From Azospirillum halopraeferens DSM 3675 (GTDB lineage: Bacteria > Pseudomonadota > Alphaproteobacteria > Azospirillales > Azospirillaceae), in contig NZ_AUCF01000020.1 of assembly GCF_000429625.1 (NCBI RefSeq), forward strand, positions 1 to 64,000: a stretch of DNA of 64,000 nucleotides, read 5' to 3'. Below, piece by piece: positions 46,585-57,323 of the stretch (position 1 is its first letter; every line of letters begins with the position of its first letter). The notes under the pieces were generated by a model that saw only the letters and a program-made list of their open reading frames with translations, ran no database searches and was not told where the DNA came from. The translations under genes and the position numbers were made by a program.

Positions 46585-47955
46585 TCAAGCCCCCGGCAGG
46601 GCGCGGCGCAGCGCCTCCTCCGGTCCGAAGTCCTGGCCGGTGGGCGGCGCGGCCAGGCGCTCCAGGGTCGCAATCACCTCTGCCGCACCGTCGTCGCCGC
46701 CGATGCCGGCGTCGCGCAGCGCCGCCGCGGTCCCGGCCAGGATGGTACCCGCGCGGTCGAGACCGTCGGCCGTCCGCCGTCCGTCTGCCATGTCCCCCGC
46801 CCCGTCGTCGATGGCGTGCAGCCGCCCGACGAGGTCATCGAACAGGCGCTTCTCCTCCTCCGCCTTCCGCAACCGGGCGGCGCCGTCGATCTGCGCCGCC
46901 AGGACCGTCTGGACCCGCCCCAGCCCGTGGCGGATGACCTGCGCCGCCTCGTTGGACTGCCGCGCCAGGTCGCGCACCTCGTTGGCGACGACGCGGAAGC
47001 CGTGGCCGTACTCGCCGGCCCGCGTCGCCTCGATCGAGGCGTTGAGCGCCAGCATGTTGGTGGCGGACATGATGCGCGCAACCGCGTCGATGGAGTCCTC
47101 CAGCCCGCGCATCTCGGCAGCGATCCGTTCGAAGCGATCGCCGTCGGCGGCGATCTCCGCCTCGCGCCGCTCCCGGTACGCGTCCAGGCCGGACAGCAGG
47201 GCCCGCCCCGCCGCCGCCCGGCGGTGGACGGTTTCCAGGGCGGCGGCGGACTCCTGCCGGGCGGCGGCGGCCAAGTCCGAAAGATCCGTCGCCAGCGCCT
47301 CCAGATGGCCGGCGGCGTCCGTGAAGGCGCCGGCGATGCCTGCCCGGCCGGCTGCGGCGGCCCGCAGACGGTCGGCCAGATCGCCGCACAGGCCGGGAAG
47401 GCGCTGCATGGCCTGCGTGGCCGCCGCGGCGGCGGCGGCGCATTCCTCGGCGAACCGCAGGCGGGCGGCGCACAGGTCCGCCGGATTGTCGGGCGGGTCG
47501 CCCGCGCCGTGCCGGCGCAGCAGACCCCGCCAGGTCTCGGCGTCCTCCACCAGCAGCGTGACCAGCCGGCGGGCGTCCGCCGCCGCCATGCGCCGGCCGC
47601 CGATCGTCACCCACTCGTCCGGCCGCAGGTTGAACAGAGTGGTGAGGGATGCCCGATGGCTTTCCAGGGCGTAGTATTGCAACGCCATGGTGACGATGAT
47701 GACGCTGAGCATGCCCAGCGCCGCGGCCGGCCCCTCGGGCACGCCCAGGGCGTCCAGGGCAGCGTTCCAATAGGGGTTGAGCGTCACCACCACCAGCATC
47801 AGGGGCGCGCCGATCACACCCAGCAGCACCGCCTGGGCGCGGAAGAAGCCGCGACCGGTGATGCGGGCCCCCGCCGACTCCGCGTCCGTGGTTGCCGCCA
47901 TCACCGTCCCCATCATCGCCGTCATGACGCCCACCGCCGCACCGTTCGACAACAT
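46585..47955 (-). CDS. Membrane methyl-accepting chemotaxis-type protein
   Basis: A protein of about 456 aa with two or more hydrophobic segments near the N-terminus ([39 protein letters not shown]) and no sizeable periplasmic domain. The helical C-terminal region holds the MCP hairpin tip [20 protein letters not shown] followed by [17 protein letters not shown]. It is likely a receptor for an internal or membrane signal, or regulates a process other than chemotaxis. The start is uncertain: TTG 47970, ATG 47955 and ATG 47925 are all in frame with weak ribosome sites. Confidence 0.82.
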   Translation of the reverse strand: MLSNGAAVGVMTAMMGTVMAATTDAESAGARITGRGFFRAQAVLLGVIGAPLMLVVVTLNPYWNAALDALGVPEGPAAALGMLSVIIVTMALQYYALESHRASLTTLFNLRPDEWVTIGGRRMAAADARRLVTLLVEDAETWRGLLRRHGAGDPPDNPADLCAARLRFAEECAAAAAAATQAMQRLPGLCGDLADRLRAAAAGRAGIAGAFTDAAGHLEALATDLSDLAAAARQESAAALETVHRRAAAGRALLSGLDAYRERREAEIAADGDRFERIAAEMRGLEDSIDAVARIMSATNMLALNASIEATRAGEYGHGFRVVANEVRDLARQSNEAAQVIRHGLGRVQTVLAAQIDGAARLRKAEEEKRLFDDLVGRLHAIDDGAGDMADGRRTADGLDRAGTILAGTAAALRDAGIGGDDGAAEVIATLERLAAPPTGQDFGPEEALRRALPGA

Positions 47956-47971
47956 TTTCGTAATATGCAAA

Positions 47972-48007
47972 ATGCTGCGGCCCCGTGTCCTGCGTCACGG
48001 GGCCGCA
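47972..48007 (-). terminator. Terminator of the envelope lipoprotein operon
   Basis: A perfect 12-bp stem (TGCGGCCCCGTG / CACGGGGCCGCA) with an 8-nt loop lies 34 bp after the OmpA gene stop and is followed on the minus strand by GCATTTTG. Confidence 0.75.
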
Positions 48008-48041
48008 ATCGGTGATCTGAACGGTGGGACGGGGCCGCGGG

Positions 48042-48815
48042 TCAGCGGACTTCGGCGACGGTCCCCTGGTCGGGCAGAACGATCTCCACCCGTCGGTTGG
48101 ACTGGCGGCCCGCGTCGGTGGCGTTGGTCGCGACAGGACGGGCGGCACCGTAACCGGCGATGGCGATGCGCTCCCGGCCGACCCCGCGGTCGATCAACGC
48201 CTGTTGCACCGCCGCGGCACGGTCCTCCGACAGGCGCAGGTTGACGGCGGAGGAGCCGGTGCTGTCCGTGTGCCCCTCGATGCGGACGGTGCGCCCGGGG
48301 TAGCGGTGCAGGAACTCCGCCAGACGGTCGATGCGCGTCAGCGCACCCGGCGTCAATTCGGCCCGGCCGGTGGCGAACAGCACGTCGCCCAGCGTCATCA
48401 CCAGTCCGCGTTCGGTCTGTTCGGCCTGCAGGGCGCGGAGCTGCTGTTCCAGCGCGGTGTTGCGGGCCTCCAGGCGCGCGGTCTCGGCGCCGGCGACGGT
48501 GGCGCGGGCCGATCGCATGGCCGCGGTTTCCCGCGCCACCTCGGCCTGGCGGGCAGCCACGTAGGACCGGTGCGCCACCTCGTCGGCACCGTCGCCCGAG
48601 GACTGGGCGGCCTCGGCGGCGCGCAGGGCCGTTTCCGCCCGCCGCAGCTCCAGCGGGGCGCGCTCGGCCACCGCCGGATCGGTGGCGGCGGCCATGTAGG
48701 CTTCGCGCGCCTGCAACAGCGCCGTGGGGTTGCCGGGGTCCGACGCGCAGCCCGCGAGCACGCCGCCCGCCAGCAGGGCCGGAAGCACCGGTGCCAGGCG
48801 GAACGTCAACGCCAT
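48042..48815 (-). CDS. OmpA-family lipoprotein with DUF4398-like helical domain
   Basis: A 257-aa outer membrane lipoprotein: lipobox VLAGC (Cys23), a helical DUF4398-like region (APLELRRAETALRAAEAAQS), a coiled coil, and an OmpA C-terminal domain (TVRIEGHTDSTGSSAVNLRL, SNRRVEIVLPDQG) for peptidoglycan binding. It follows and overlaps by 10 bp the DUF4398 lipoprotein gene, forming a coupled two-gene envelope operon ended by the hairpin at 47976-48007. Confidence 0.92.
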   Translation of the reverse strand: MALTFRLAPVLPALLAGGVLAGCASDPGNPTALLQAREAYMAAATDPAVAERAPLELRRAETALRAAEAAQSSGDGADEVAHRSYVAARQAEVARETAAMRSARATVAGAETARLEARNTALEQQLRALQAEQTERGLVMTLGDVLFATGRAELTPGALTRIDRLAEFLHRYPGRTVRIEGHTDSTGSSAVNLRLSEDRAAAVQQALIDRGVGRERIAIAGYGAARPVATNATDAGRQSNRRVEIVLPDQGTVAEVR

Positions 48816-49225
48816 GTGGAGCCTCCTCCGATCGGGTTCGCGGGGGCCGGGGCGGCGGACCAGCCGCTGAGCGCCTGCGTCTCCCGGCTCACGGCCACGG
48901 CCGCCTCGCTGGCGGCCGCCTGCTCGGCGCGCACCGCGGCCAGTTCGGCGTCGGCGCGGGCCTGCTCCGCCAGCCGGCGTGCGGTGGTGCGGTGGTCGTC
49001 CTGCATGGCGGCGTCGGCGGCGGCCAGCTTGTCGCGCGCGTTCTGCAACTCGATCGGGGCGTGCTGCAGGGCGCCGGCGCGCTCGGCGGTGTCGATGGCC
49101 TGGGCGGCGGCGCCCATCTCGGCGGTGGGCGGCGGCGGGCCGCCGGCGCAGGCGGCCAGACCCAGCGACAGCAGGGCGGCGGCGGTCAGCGCGCGGCCGC
49201 CGCTCATGGTGCGGCAGCGTGTCAT
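48806..49225 (-). CDS. DUF4398-type lipoprotein
   Basis: A 139-aa lipoprotein with lipobox GLAAC and a helical DUF4398 domain (HAPIELQNARDKLAAADAAM). ATG 49225 has AAGGAC upstream and is preferred to 49207. It overlaps the OmpA gene by 10 bp; both carry the same helical domain, so they may have arisen from one gene and work together in the envelope. Confidence 0.82.
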   Translation of the reverse strand: MTRCRTMSGGRALTAAALLSLGLAACAGGPPPPTAEMGAAAQAIDTAERAGALQHAPIELQNARDKLAAADAAMQDDHRTTARRLAEQARADAELAAVRAEQAAASEAAVAVSRETQALSGWSAAPAPANPIGGGSTWR

Positions 49226-49403
49226 GGTTCGGCGTGTCCTTCGGTCCGTGCAGCCGGAAACGGCTTCCGCCGCCACCAACGTGGGTCCGGGGCGAAAGTT
49301 CCCGGCCCGCCGATGGTCCGCTTGACCCGCATCAAGACATCGGCGACGGATCCGGTGTTGATGGACGGGACCGGATGCCGCATTCCCCTGCCCAGCGAAC
49401 GCC

Positions 49404-50081
49404 ATGTCGACCACCCTCTATCTCCTGTCCGCCGCCGCCCTGTTCGCCGGGCACGCCGTGCCTTCGTGGCCGGGGGTGAGGCCGGCGCTGATCGCGCGGA
49501 TGGGGCGCACCGGCTTCATCACCCTGCACTCGCTGCTGTCGCTGGTGACGCTGGCCCTGTTCGTCCACGCCTATCGGACGGCGGAGGTCTACGGCCATGT
49601 CTTCTTCCCCGCCGACGGGGCGGCGATGGCGGCGGTGGTGCTGATGCCGGTGGCGGTGTTCCTGGTGGTCGCCCGGCTGATGCGCCCGTCCGGCGAACCG
49701 CAGACGCCGCGGCCGCCGGCCGGCATCTACCGCATCACCCGCCATCCCGGCAGCATGGGCCTGCTGCTGTGGGCGCTTCTGCACCTGCAGGCCACCGGCG
49801 ATCTGCGGCGGGTCATCCTGTTCGCCACCATGGCGGCCATCGCGCTGTTCGCCATCGTCAAGAACGACTGGGTGCTGCGCCACGCCGGCACGCCGGAGGC
49901 CGGCACCTTCCGCACGCGCACCTCCGTCATCCCCTTCGCCGCCATCCTGTCCGGGCGCCAGCGCCCGGTGGTGTCGGAGATCGGCGTCACCCCGTTCCTG
50001 GCGGCGCTGACTGCGTACGCCGCCCTGCTTCTCGCCCATCCCCGGGTCTTCGGGGTGGATCCCCTCTACTGGCTGCCGTGA
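49404..50081 (+). CDS. NnrU family membrane protein
   Basis: A 225-aa inner-membrane protein with about six hydrophobic segments and the NnrU signature GIYRITRHPGSMGLLLWALL plus FAIVKNDWVLRH. NnrU was found near nitrite and nitric oxide reductase genes in Rhodobacter; related to isoprenylcysteine methyltransferase-like folds, its role is not settled. No denitrification genes are nearby. It precedes a DUF2249 gene by 10 bp and both may be cotranscribed. Confidence 0.88.
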   Translation: MSTTLYLLSAAALFAGHAVPSWPGVRPALIARMGRTGFITLHSLLSLVTLALFVHAYRTAEVYGHVFFPADGAAMAAVVLMPVAVFLVVARLMRPSGEPQTPRPPAGIYRITRHPGSMGLLLWALLHLQATGDLRRVILFATMAAIALFAIVKNDWVLRHAGTPEAGTFRTRTSVIPFAAILSGRQRPVVSEIGVTPFLAALTAYAALLLAHPRVFGVDPLYWLP

Positions 50082-50091
50082 GACGTCCGCC

Positions 50092-50652
50092 ATGCCCAAC
50101 GACACCGACTGGTTCGTCCAAGCCGAACGCCACTGCGGGGAAGCGCTCGACGTGCGCCCGCTGCTCGCCCGCGGCCAGGACCCCTTTGCCCGGGTGATGG
50201 AAGCCTCCGACCGGGTGGAGCCCGGCGCCTTCCTGATCCTGGACGCCCCCTTCGACCCGGCACCGCTGCGCCGCGTGCTGGCCGGCAAGGGCTTCACCTC
50301 GCTGGGGCGCGAGGTGGCGCCCGGTCACTGGCGGATCTGCTTCCGCCGCGACGGCGGCGAGGAGGCGGGAGCCGCCGCCGGCCCCGCCGCGCCGGTGCGC
50401 CTGCCCGGCGAAACCTGGCGGGAAGGGCATGTCACCCACATCGACCTGCGCGGCCTCGCCCCGCCCGGCCCGCTGACGGCGGTGCTGCGGCTGGTCGACG
50501 GCGGCGAGGCGGAGATGATCATGGTCCACCATGACCGCGACCCCGCCCTGCTCTATCCCGAGCTGGAAGCCCGCGGCTGGGAGTGCATGGCCCGCCAGAA
50601 CCACGGGGACGAGATCCGCCTGATCCTGCGGCCGGCCCGCACCGCGCCCTGA
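50092..50652 (+). CDS. DUF2249 domain-containing protein
   Basis: A 186-aa soluble protein with two TusA-like/DUF2249 units: the first around ALDVRPLLARGQDPFARVME..FLILDAPFDP, the second around THIDLRGLAPPGPLTAVLR..MIMVHHDRDPALLYPEL. DUF2249 proteins often accompany nitrogen-oxide and haem metabolism genes, and NnrU lies 10 bp upstream, which fits. Biochemical function unknown. Confidence 0.82.
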   Translation: MPNDTDWFVQAERHCGEALDVRPLLARGQDPFARVMEASDRVEPGAFLILDAPFDPAPLRRVLAGKGFTSLGREVAPGHWRICFRRDGGEEAGAAAGPAAPVRLPGETWREGHVTHIDLRGLAPPGPLTAVLRLVDGGEAEMIMVHHDRDPALLYPELEARGWECMARQNHGDEIRLILRPARTAP

Positions 50653-50679
50653 CCGGCGCCACGCCGCGGCCGGCGGCGG

Positions 50680-52610
<1,931 letters not shown>

Positions 52611-52647
52611 GGGCGGCACGCAGGAGTTCCGCGGGGGATTCCCGTTG

Positions 52648-52942
52648 TTAGGCCGTACGCGGAACGACGCCGCCCCGGCGCGCCCTCAGCAATGTGAGGA
52701 ACGTCGCCTTGATGTCCTCCATAAGCGCATGGGGCAGCAATCCATGAGCCACGCTTCCGGCGTCTCCCGGGCGCAGGGGGCGCAGATCGGGTCCGGGCCA
52801 GACAAAGGGTTGGCGTCCGTCAGCACGATCCATGACCGCGCAGCGTCGAGAACCGGACGTTGCTTCTTGGCGTGGGGAGTGACCGGGATCACGGCACAGG
52901 GGCGGTCTTCCACCCCTTCTTCCTGCCCACGGGCATGTTCAT
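52648..52942 (-). pseudogene. Broken PemK/MazF-like toxin gene
   Basis: Pieces of one protein family occur in successive frames of the minus strand: MNMPVGRKKGWK (from 52942), then DRPCAVIPVTPHAKKQ and LDAARSWIVLTDAN (frame of 52913), then FVWPGPDLRPLRPGDA and GLLPHALMEDIKATFLTLLR ending VPRTA (frame of 52833). Together these give the order of an alphaproteobacterial growth-inhibitor family ('..DRPC..ARSWIV..N.F.WPGPDLRP..GLLP..VPR'), with at least two frameshifts (near 52910 and 52807) and a missing middle. The gene lies 71 bp downstream of an intact antitoxin-like gene. It is the only content of 52611-53013. Confidence 0.65.
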
Positions 52943-53013
52943 GGTGCCACCGTTAGCTGTAGCGAATGACCGGGCCCTTTACCGGTGTCGGGGAACGTCA
53001 CCGCAACCGGAAC

Positions 53014-53265
53014 CTATAGCTCGCCGTTGAAGGCCATGGATTCCGGGACGGGGGTCGACGCCTCCAGAGCTGCGATGTCGGCGTCCGCGAAATCATCGAG
53101 ACTCAGCGCGTGCCGATCACGCCGCTTGAGGCGTTCGTGCTCTTCCCTGGAAATCAGCACCGTGCTTTCCCGGCCATGCCGGGTCACGGTCACCGCCTCA
53201 CGCAGCGCCGGATCCTGATAGCGCCCGATGCTGCGCCGGAACTCCGCAGCGGAAACCTCATGCAT
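53014..53265 (-). CDS. Phd/YefM-like antitoxin
   Basis: An 83-aa protein of the Phd/YefM antitoxin type: MHEVSAAEFRRSIGRYQDPA at the start, the central TVTRHGRESTVLISREEHER block typical of the DNA-binding fold, and an acidic C-terminal tail that would wrap the toxin. ATG 53265 has AGGTG upstream; GTG 53274 is a possible longer start. The toxin-like gene immediately downstream is frameshifted, so this may be a solitary antitoxin or act on another toxin. Confidence 0.83.
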   Translation of the reverse strand: MHEVSAAEFRRSIGRYQDPALREAVTVTRHGRESTVLISREEHERLKRRDRHALSLDDFADADIAALEASTPVPESMAFNGEL

Positions 53266-53334
53266 GACGATCACCTCGCTGATCCCGGAAGAAAAGGCCC
53301 ATCGGACGTCATCATCAATCCGTGCGTTGTGCCC

Positions 53335-54147
53335 TCAGGGAACCGCAACCACCGCCCGCACCGGCAGGTGGTCGGAGGCGCGGCGGGTCATGGTGGTGCG
53401 GACCACCTCGAAGGCGGGCAGGCGCAGGCCGCCGCGCACGTAGATGCGGTCGAGGCGCAGGGTGGGCATGCGGGCGTGGAAGCTGCGCGGGCTGGCCCCG
53501 TCGTCGAAGAACTGGTCGAGGCGGCGCAGCCGGGCCGAGTTGGGCGCCCATTCGTTGAGGTCGCCCATGAACAGGGCGGGCAGATCGGGGTCCCGCTCGA
53601 TCAGGGTGAGCACGCGGGCCACCTGCTTGGCGCGCTCCCACGGGTCGAGGCCGAGGTGGGCGACGACCACGCGCACCGGCCGCCCCTCCACCTCCACCAC
53701 CATGTCGATGCCGCCGCGCGGCTCCCGGTGGGGGACCCGCAGGTCGATGGGTGCCACCGAGCGCACGGGCAGCCGGGTCAGGATGCAGTTGCCGTAATGG
53801 GCGCGGGCGTTGTGCTTGGTCGGGGCGGGATAGGCGGTCAGGCCGGTGGCCCGCGACAGGTACTCGAACTGGTCCAGGCCCGCTTCGCCGCGGTGGTGCC
53901 AGCCCACCTCCTGCAAGCCGACGAGGTCGGCGTCGAGGCCGCGGATCACCTCGGCGATGCGGTCGGGGGCGAAGCGCGCATCCAGGCCGACGCAGGAGTG
54001 GATGTTCCAGGTCGCCGCCGCGAAGGAGGCCATGCCCTCCGGCACCGCCTCCTGCCGCCCCTCGGGCGGGCGGGAACGGCGGCGGATGCGGGCGGCCCGC
54101 AGCGCCGCGGCCAGTTGCAGGACTCGCTCTCGACTCACACGGATCAC
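53335..54147 (-). CDS. Endonuclease/exonuclease/phosphatase family protein
   Basis: A 270-aa EEP-fold hydrolase with ATWNIHSCVGLDARFAPDR, DLVGLQEVGWHH (catalytic Glu), FMGDLNEWAP (Asp/Asn pair) and a final RASDHLPVRAVV (catalytic His), so it should be active on a phosphodiester. The GTG start at 54147 overlaps the stop of the PLD-DedA gene (GTGA), coupling the two. With a phospholipase D partner, a role in phospholipid or sphingolipid-like turnover is possible; DNA or other phosphodiesters are alternatives. Confidence 0.88.
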   Translation of the reverse strand: MIRVSRERVLQLAAALRAARIRRRSRPPEGRQEAVPEGMASFAAATWNIHSCVGLDARFAPDRIAEVIRGLDADLVGLQEVGWHHRGEAGLDQFEYLSRATGLTAYPAPTKHNARAHYGNCILTRLPVRSVAPIDLRVPHREPRGGIDMVVEVEGRPVRVVVAHLGLDPWERAKQVARVLTLIERDPDLPALFMGDLNEWAPNSARLRRLDQFFDDGASPRSFHARMPTLRLDRIYVRGGLRLPAFEVVRTTMTRRASDHLPVRAVVAVP

Positions 54148-56351
54148 GGTCGCTTCGCTCCCTTCGTCTTGCCGCGCGCCCGGATGCCGGACAGGACGCG
54201 GCCGGCCAGCCATCCCGCGGCCACCGCCAGCACGCCGGCACCCGCCAGCAGCGCCACGTCGGCCGCCGTCGGATCGTACAGCGTCCGCCGGAGCTGCTCC
54301 CCCAGCAGGCTGAACGCCAGCGTTCCCGGCGCCAGCCCGATGGCGGTGCCGATCACGAAGTCCGGGAAGCGGACCCGCGACGCCCCGGCCGCCAGATTGA
54401 TTACGGTGTACGGGGCGACCGGCACAACCCGGATCGTCGCCACCGCGAGGATTCCGCTGTCCGCCAGGGACCGGCTGGCCCGCATCAGCCGCCGCCCGCC
54501 CAGCCGCTCCAGGGGCCGCCGGCCCAGACGACGGCCCACCCAGAAGGCCGCCGCCGCCGAAGCCAGCGCCCCGGCCATGGCGGTCAGGAAGCCCGTCAGC
54601 GGCCCCAGCGCGATCGCCGTGGCGGCGACCAGCACGGTCAGCGGGAACAGCACGAATCCCGCCGCCACATAGACGCCGACCAGCAGCAGCGGCGCCAGCG
54701 CCGATTCCCCCAGCGCCTGCAGGGTGTCGAGCACGGTGTCGAGCGACGCCCAGGCGGACAGGTCGCTCCACCGCCACAGGGCCGCCAGCCCGCCGAGCGC
54801 CAGCAGCGCCACCAGAAGGACCGCCCACTGACCCCAGCGCCGCGGAATGGTCGACGGCAGGGCACGGCCGATCAGTTCCGTCGCCGCCCGCGGCCGGTCG
54901 GGGTCGAGCAGGCGCGACTCCGCCACCAGCCCGGCGATGGGGCCGGGATCGGTGTCGGGCAGCGACTCCAGCGGCACCATCCGGCGCCCCTCGCCGCGGT
55001 CCAGAGCCTCCACCGTGGCGACCAGCGAACCGGTCGCGGCAAGCACCCGCTCCACCCGTTCCGGTGTCGTACCGAGATGTTCGGCAATCAGATCGTTTCG
55101 GGTGCGTGCAATTGCGGCGCGGCCCTCGGCGTCGTCCGCGCCCGCCTCCAGCGCCAGGTCGCATTCGGTGTCCAGACCCATGGACCGATTGGCGAGGTTG
55201 GCCGAGCCGATGCGCAGCAGCCGGTCGTCGACGACCATCAGCTTGGAGTGGACGGTGATGCAGCGGTCGCCGTCGGTCACTGCGGCGTAGAGGCGGAAGC
55301 GCCCGTGCCGGTCGGCCGCCCGCAGCGCCTCGAACAGGCGGCAGCGGGCGGCCGACATCACCGCGTTCTCCATGCCGTTGGGGGTGCGGATGGGATTCAC
55401 CACCACCACCTCCGGCCCGTCCGGTTCGGCCAGGCGGGCCTTCAGCGCCTCGGCCACGGCGTCGGCGGCGAAATACTGGCTCTCGATGTAGATCGAGCGG
55501 CGCGCCGCCGCGATGGCCGTGCGGAACAGCGTCTCCACCTCCACCACCTGCGGCCGGCCGTTCCACGCGGGATCGGTGCGGGCGATGGCCACCGTGCGGT
55601 CGCGCAGCAGCGGTTGCAGGCGCATCGGCCAGGGGTCGCGCCGCCCGCTGCCGCGCGGCGGCGGCGGCAGGACGGGGGGCGCCACCTCCTCCCCCGTGGC
55701 GCGGCGCCAGCGCTCGCGCAGCAGGTCGCCCAGCGCGCGGGCGGCATCGCCGTCCACCGCCATCATGGTGTCGTGGAAGGGTTCGTACGGCGTTCCGTCG
55801 GGCTGCCGGCGCAGCGGTTCGTCGGCGCGATGGGCGCGCGTGTCCCAGCGGTTGGCGGTGATGTCGATGCCGCCGCAGAAGGCGACGCGGTCGTCGATCA
55901 CCAGGACCTTCTGGTGGTGGCAGCCGCCGGTGGGGTGGTCGGTGTCGATGCGGTAGCGCAGGCGCGGGTGGGTGAACCAGCTCTTGATGGCCAGCGGCTT
56001 CTGCCAGCGGGTGACGGCGAACAGCTCCGCATAGCCCCACTTCAGCACCCGGATCTCCAGTCCCGGCCGCGTCGCCGCCAGCCAGTTGAGGAAGGTGCCG
56101 AGCCGGTCGGGGCGGCCGTGGCGGCGGTCCTGCGGCGTCAGGCGGACGCGGGTGTCGACGTCCCAGGCGGCCAGCAGGATCGACCGGCGGGCGCGCCGCA
56201 TCGCCTCCTTGGCGGCGGCGAAGTACTCCTCGGCGTCGACCAGGACGGCGACGCGGTCGGCCCGCTCCAGCCGCCAGCAGGTCTCGCCGGGGACCAGCAG
56301 AGGCCGGTCGGCGGAGGGATCGGACGCGGTTCGGGCGGACGGAGCGAACAT
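54144..56351 (-). CDS. Phospholipase D-like / DedA (VTT) fusion protein
   Basis: A 735-aa two-part membrane protein. Residues 20-470 form a phospholipase D-like enzyme with both HKD motifs: HHQKVLVIDDRVAFCGGID and HSKLMVVDDRLLRIGSAN. After a linker, residues 510-720 are a DedA/SNARE-associated (VTT) membrane domain with several hydrophobic segments and the motif VVPVAPYTVINLAAGASRVR. It would combine phosphatidyl transfer or hydrolysis (cardiolipin-synthase-like) with lipid handling in the inner membrane. The ATG at 56351 lacks a good ribosome site. Coupled with the EEP gene. Confidence 0.9.
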   Translation of the reverse strand: MFAPSARTASDPSADRPLLVPGETCWRLERADRVAVLVDAEEYFAAAKEAMRRARRSILLAAWDVDTRVRLTPQDRRHGRPDRLGTFLNWLAATRPGLEIRVLKWGYAELFAVTRWQKPLAIKSWFTHPRLRYRIDTDHPTGGCHHQKVLVIDDRVAFCGGIDITANRWDTRAHRADEPLRRQPDGTPYEPFHDTMMAVDGDAARALGDLLRERWRRATGEEVAPPVLPPPPRGSGRRDPWPMRLQPLLRDRTVAIARTDPAWNGRPQVVEVETLFRTAIAAARRSIYIESQYFAADAVAEALKARLAEPDGPEVVVVNPIRTPNGMENAVMSAARCRLFEALRAADRHGRFRLYAAVTDGDRCITVHSKLMVVDDRLLRIGSANLANRSMGLDTECDLALEAGADDAEGRAAIARTRNDLIAEHLGTTPERVERVLAATGSLVATVEALDRGEGRRMVPLESLPDTDPGPIAGLVAESRLLDPDRPRAATELIGRALPSTIPRRWGQWAVLLVALLALGGLAALWRWSDLSAWASLDTVLDTLQALGESALAPLLLVGVYVAAGFVLFPLTVLVAATAIALGPLTGFLTAMAGALASAAAAFWVGRRLGRRPLERLGGRRLMRASRSLADSGILAVATIRVVPVAPYTVINLAAGASRVRFPDFVIGTAIGLAPGTLAFSLLGEQLRRTLYDPTAADVALLAGAGVLAVAAGWLAGRVLSGIRARGKTKGAKRP

Positions 56352-56601
56352 GGATCGGCTTCGGTCGGTGGATGCACCCGAGAGTAACACCGCGGCGGCC
56401 CGGGTCTCCCCAACAACGTTCGGGCATCCCCCTACGGAGACCGGAAACCCTTGCCGCCCGGCGCTGCTGCGCTTACCGTCGCCGGGTCCGGGGCTGTCCG
56501 CACCGCCGGTCTCCGTCCCCCTCTCTTTCCCCGTCCCCGATGATCCCGTTGCCGCACCGGCCCGCCACCGCCCCCTCCCGATCGCCGCGACGGGCACGCC
56601 G

Positions 56602-57312
56602 ATGCTGAGCGCGGCGGCGCGACTGGCCGGCCTGCTGGGGGGCCTGGCGCTGCTGGCGGCCGCGGTGGCGTTCGCCGCCCCGGAACCCGTCGCCGCCGCC
56701 CTGGCGCGGGCCGCCGCCGGCCTGCCGGACAGCACCGCACTGCTCCTGGCCGCCCTGGCCGGCGGCCTCGCCGCGGGCACGGCGCTGGGCCTGGCGGCCG
56801 CACGGCCGGCGGAACCGGGGACCGGCACCGACGGCACACCGGCAGGACCGGCGGTGCCGGCCTTCCTGATCGTGGCGGTGGCGGTCGCCGCGGCCGGCCG
56901 GCCGGGCACCGCGGTGCTCGCCGCCGCCCTGGCGGTGGTGCCGCTGGTGCACACGGCCCGTCTGGCCCGGCGCAGCCTCGGCGCGGCGCTCGGCGGCGGT
57001 GTCGTGCTGGCCGCCCGCGGCCGCGGCGCGGCCGCCCGCACCGCCCTGTGGCGCCACGCTTTGCCGACGTCCCTGGCGCCCGCGGCAGCCGCCATCGGGC
57101 CGCTGGCCGCGGCGCTGGTGCCGGGCGTGGTGGCGGCCGAGGCGCTGACGGGCCGGCCGGGCGCCGGCGCCACGCTGGTGGCGGCCCTGGGCGACGGCGA
57201 CGGGGTGACGGCGCTGGCCGCCGCGGCGCTGCTGGCGGCCCCGGTGGCGGTGCTGCACGCCGCCGGCGTCACCCTGCGGGCGGTGCTCGACCCGCGGCCG
57301 CCGGCGCGCTGA
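56602..57312 (+). CDS. ABC permease, DppB-like, degenerate
   Basis: A 236-aa Ala/Leu-rich membrane protein with about five hydrophobic segments. The C-terminal half still resembles DppB-type permeases (HTARLARRSLGAALGGG, WRHALPTSLAPAAAAIGPLA, LTGRPGAGATLV, VLDPRPPAR), but the protein is some 70 residues shorter than usual at the N-terminus. The start is uncertain: ATG 56602 has no good ribosome site. First gene of a permease-permease-ATPase operon with no binding protein. Confidence 0.7.
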   Translation: MLSAAARLAGLLGGLALLAAAVAFAAPEPVAAALARAAAGLPDSTALLLAALAGGLAAGTALGLAAARPAEPGTGTDGTPAGPAVPAFLIVAVAVAAAGRPGTAVLAAALAVVPLVHTARLARRSLGAALGGGVVLAARGRGAAARTALWRHALPTSLAPAAAAIGPLAAALVPGVVAAEALTGRPGAGATLVAALGDGDGVTALAAAALLAAPVAVLHAAGVTLRAVLDPRPPAR

Positions 57313-57323
57313 GGAGGATCGCG

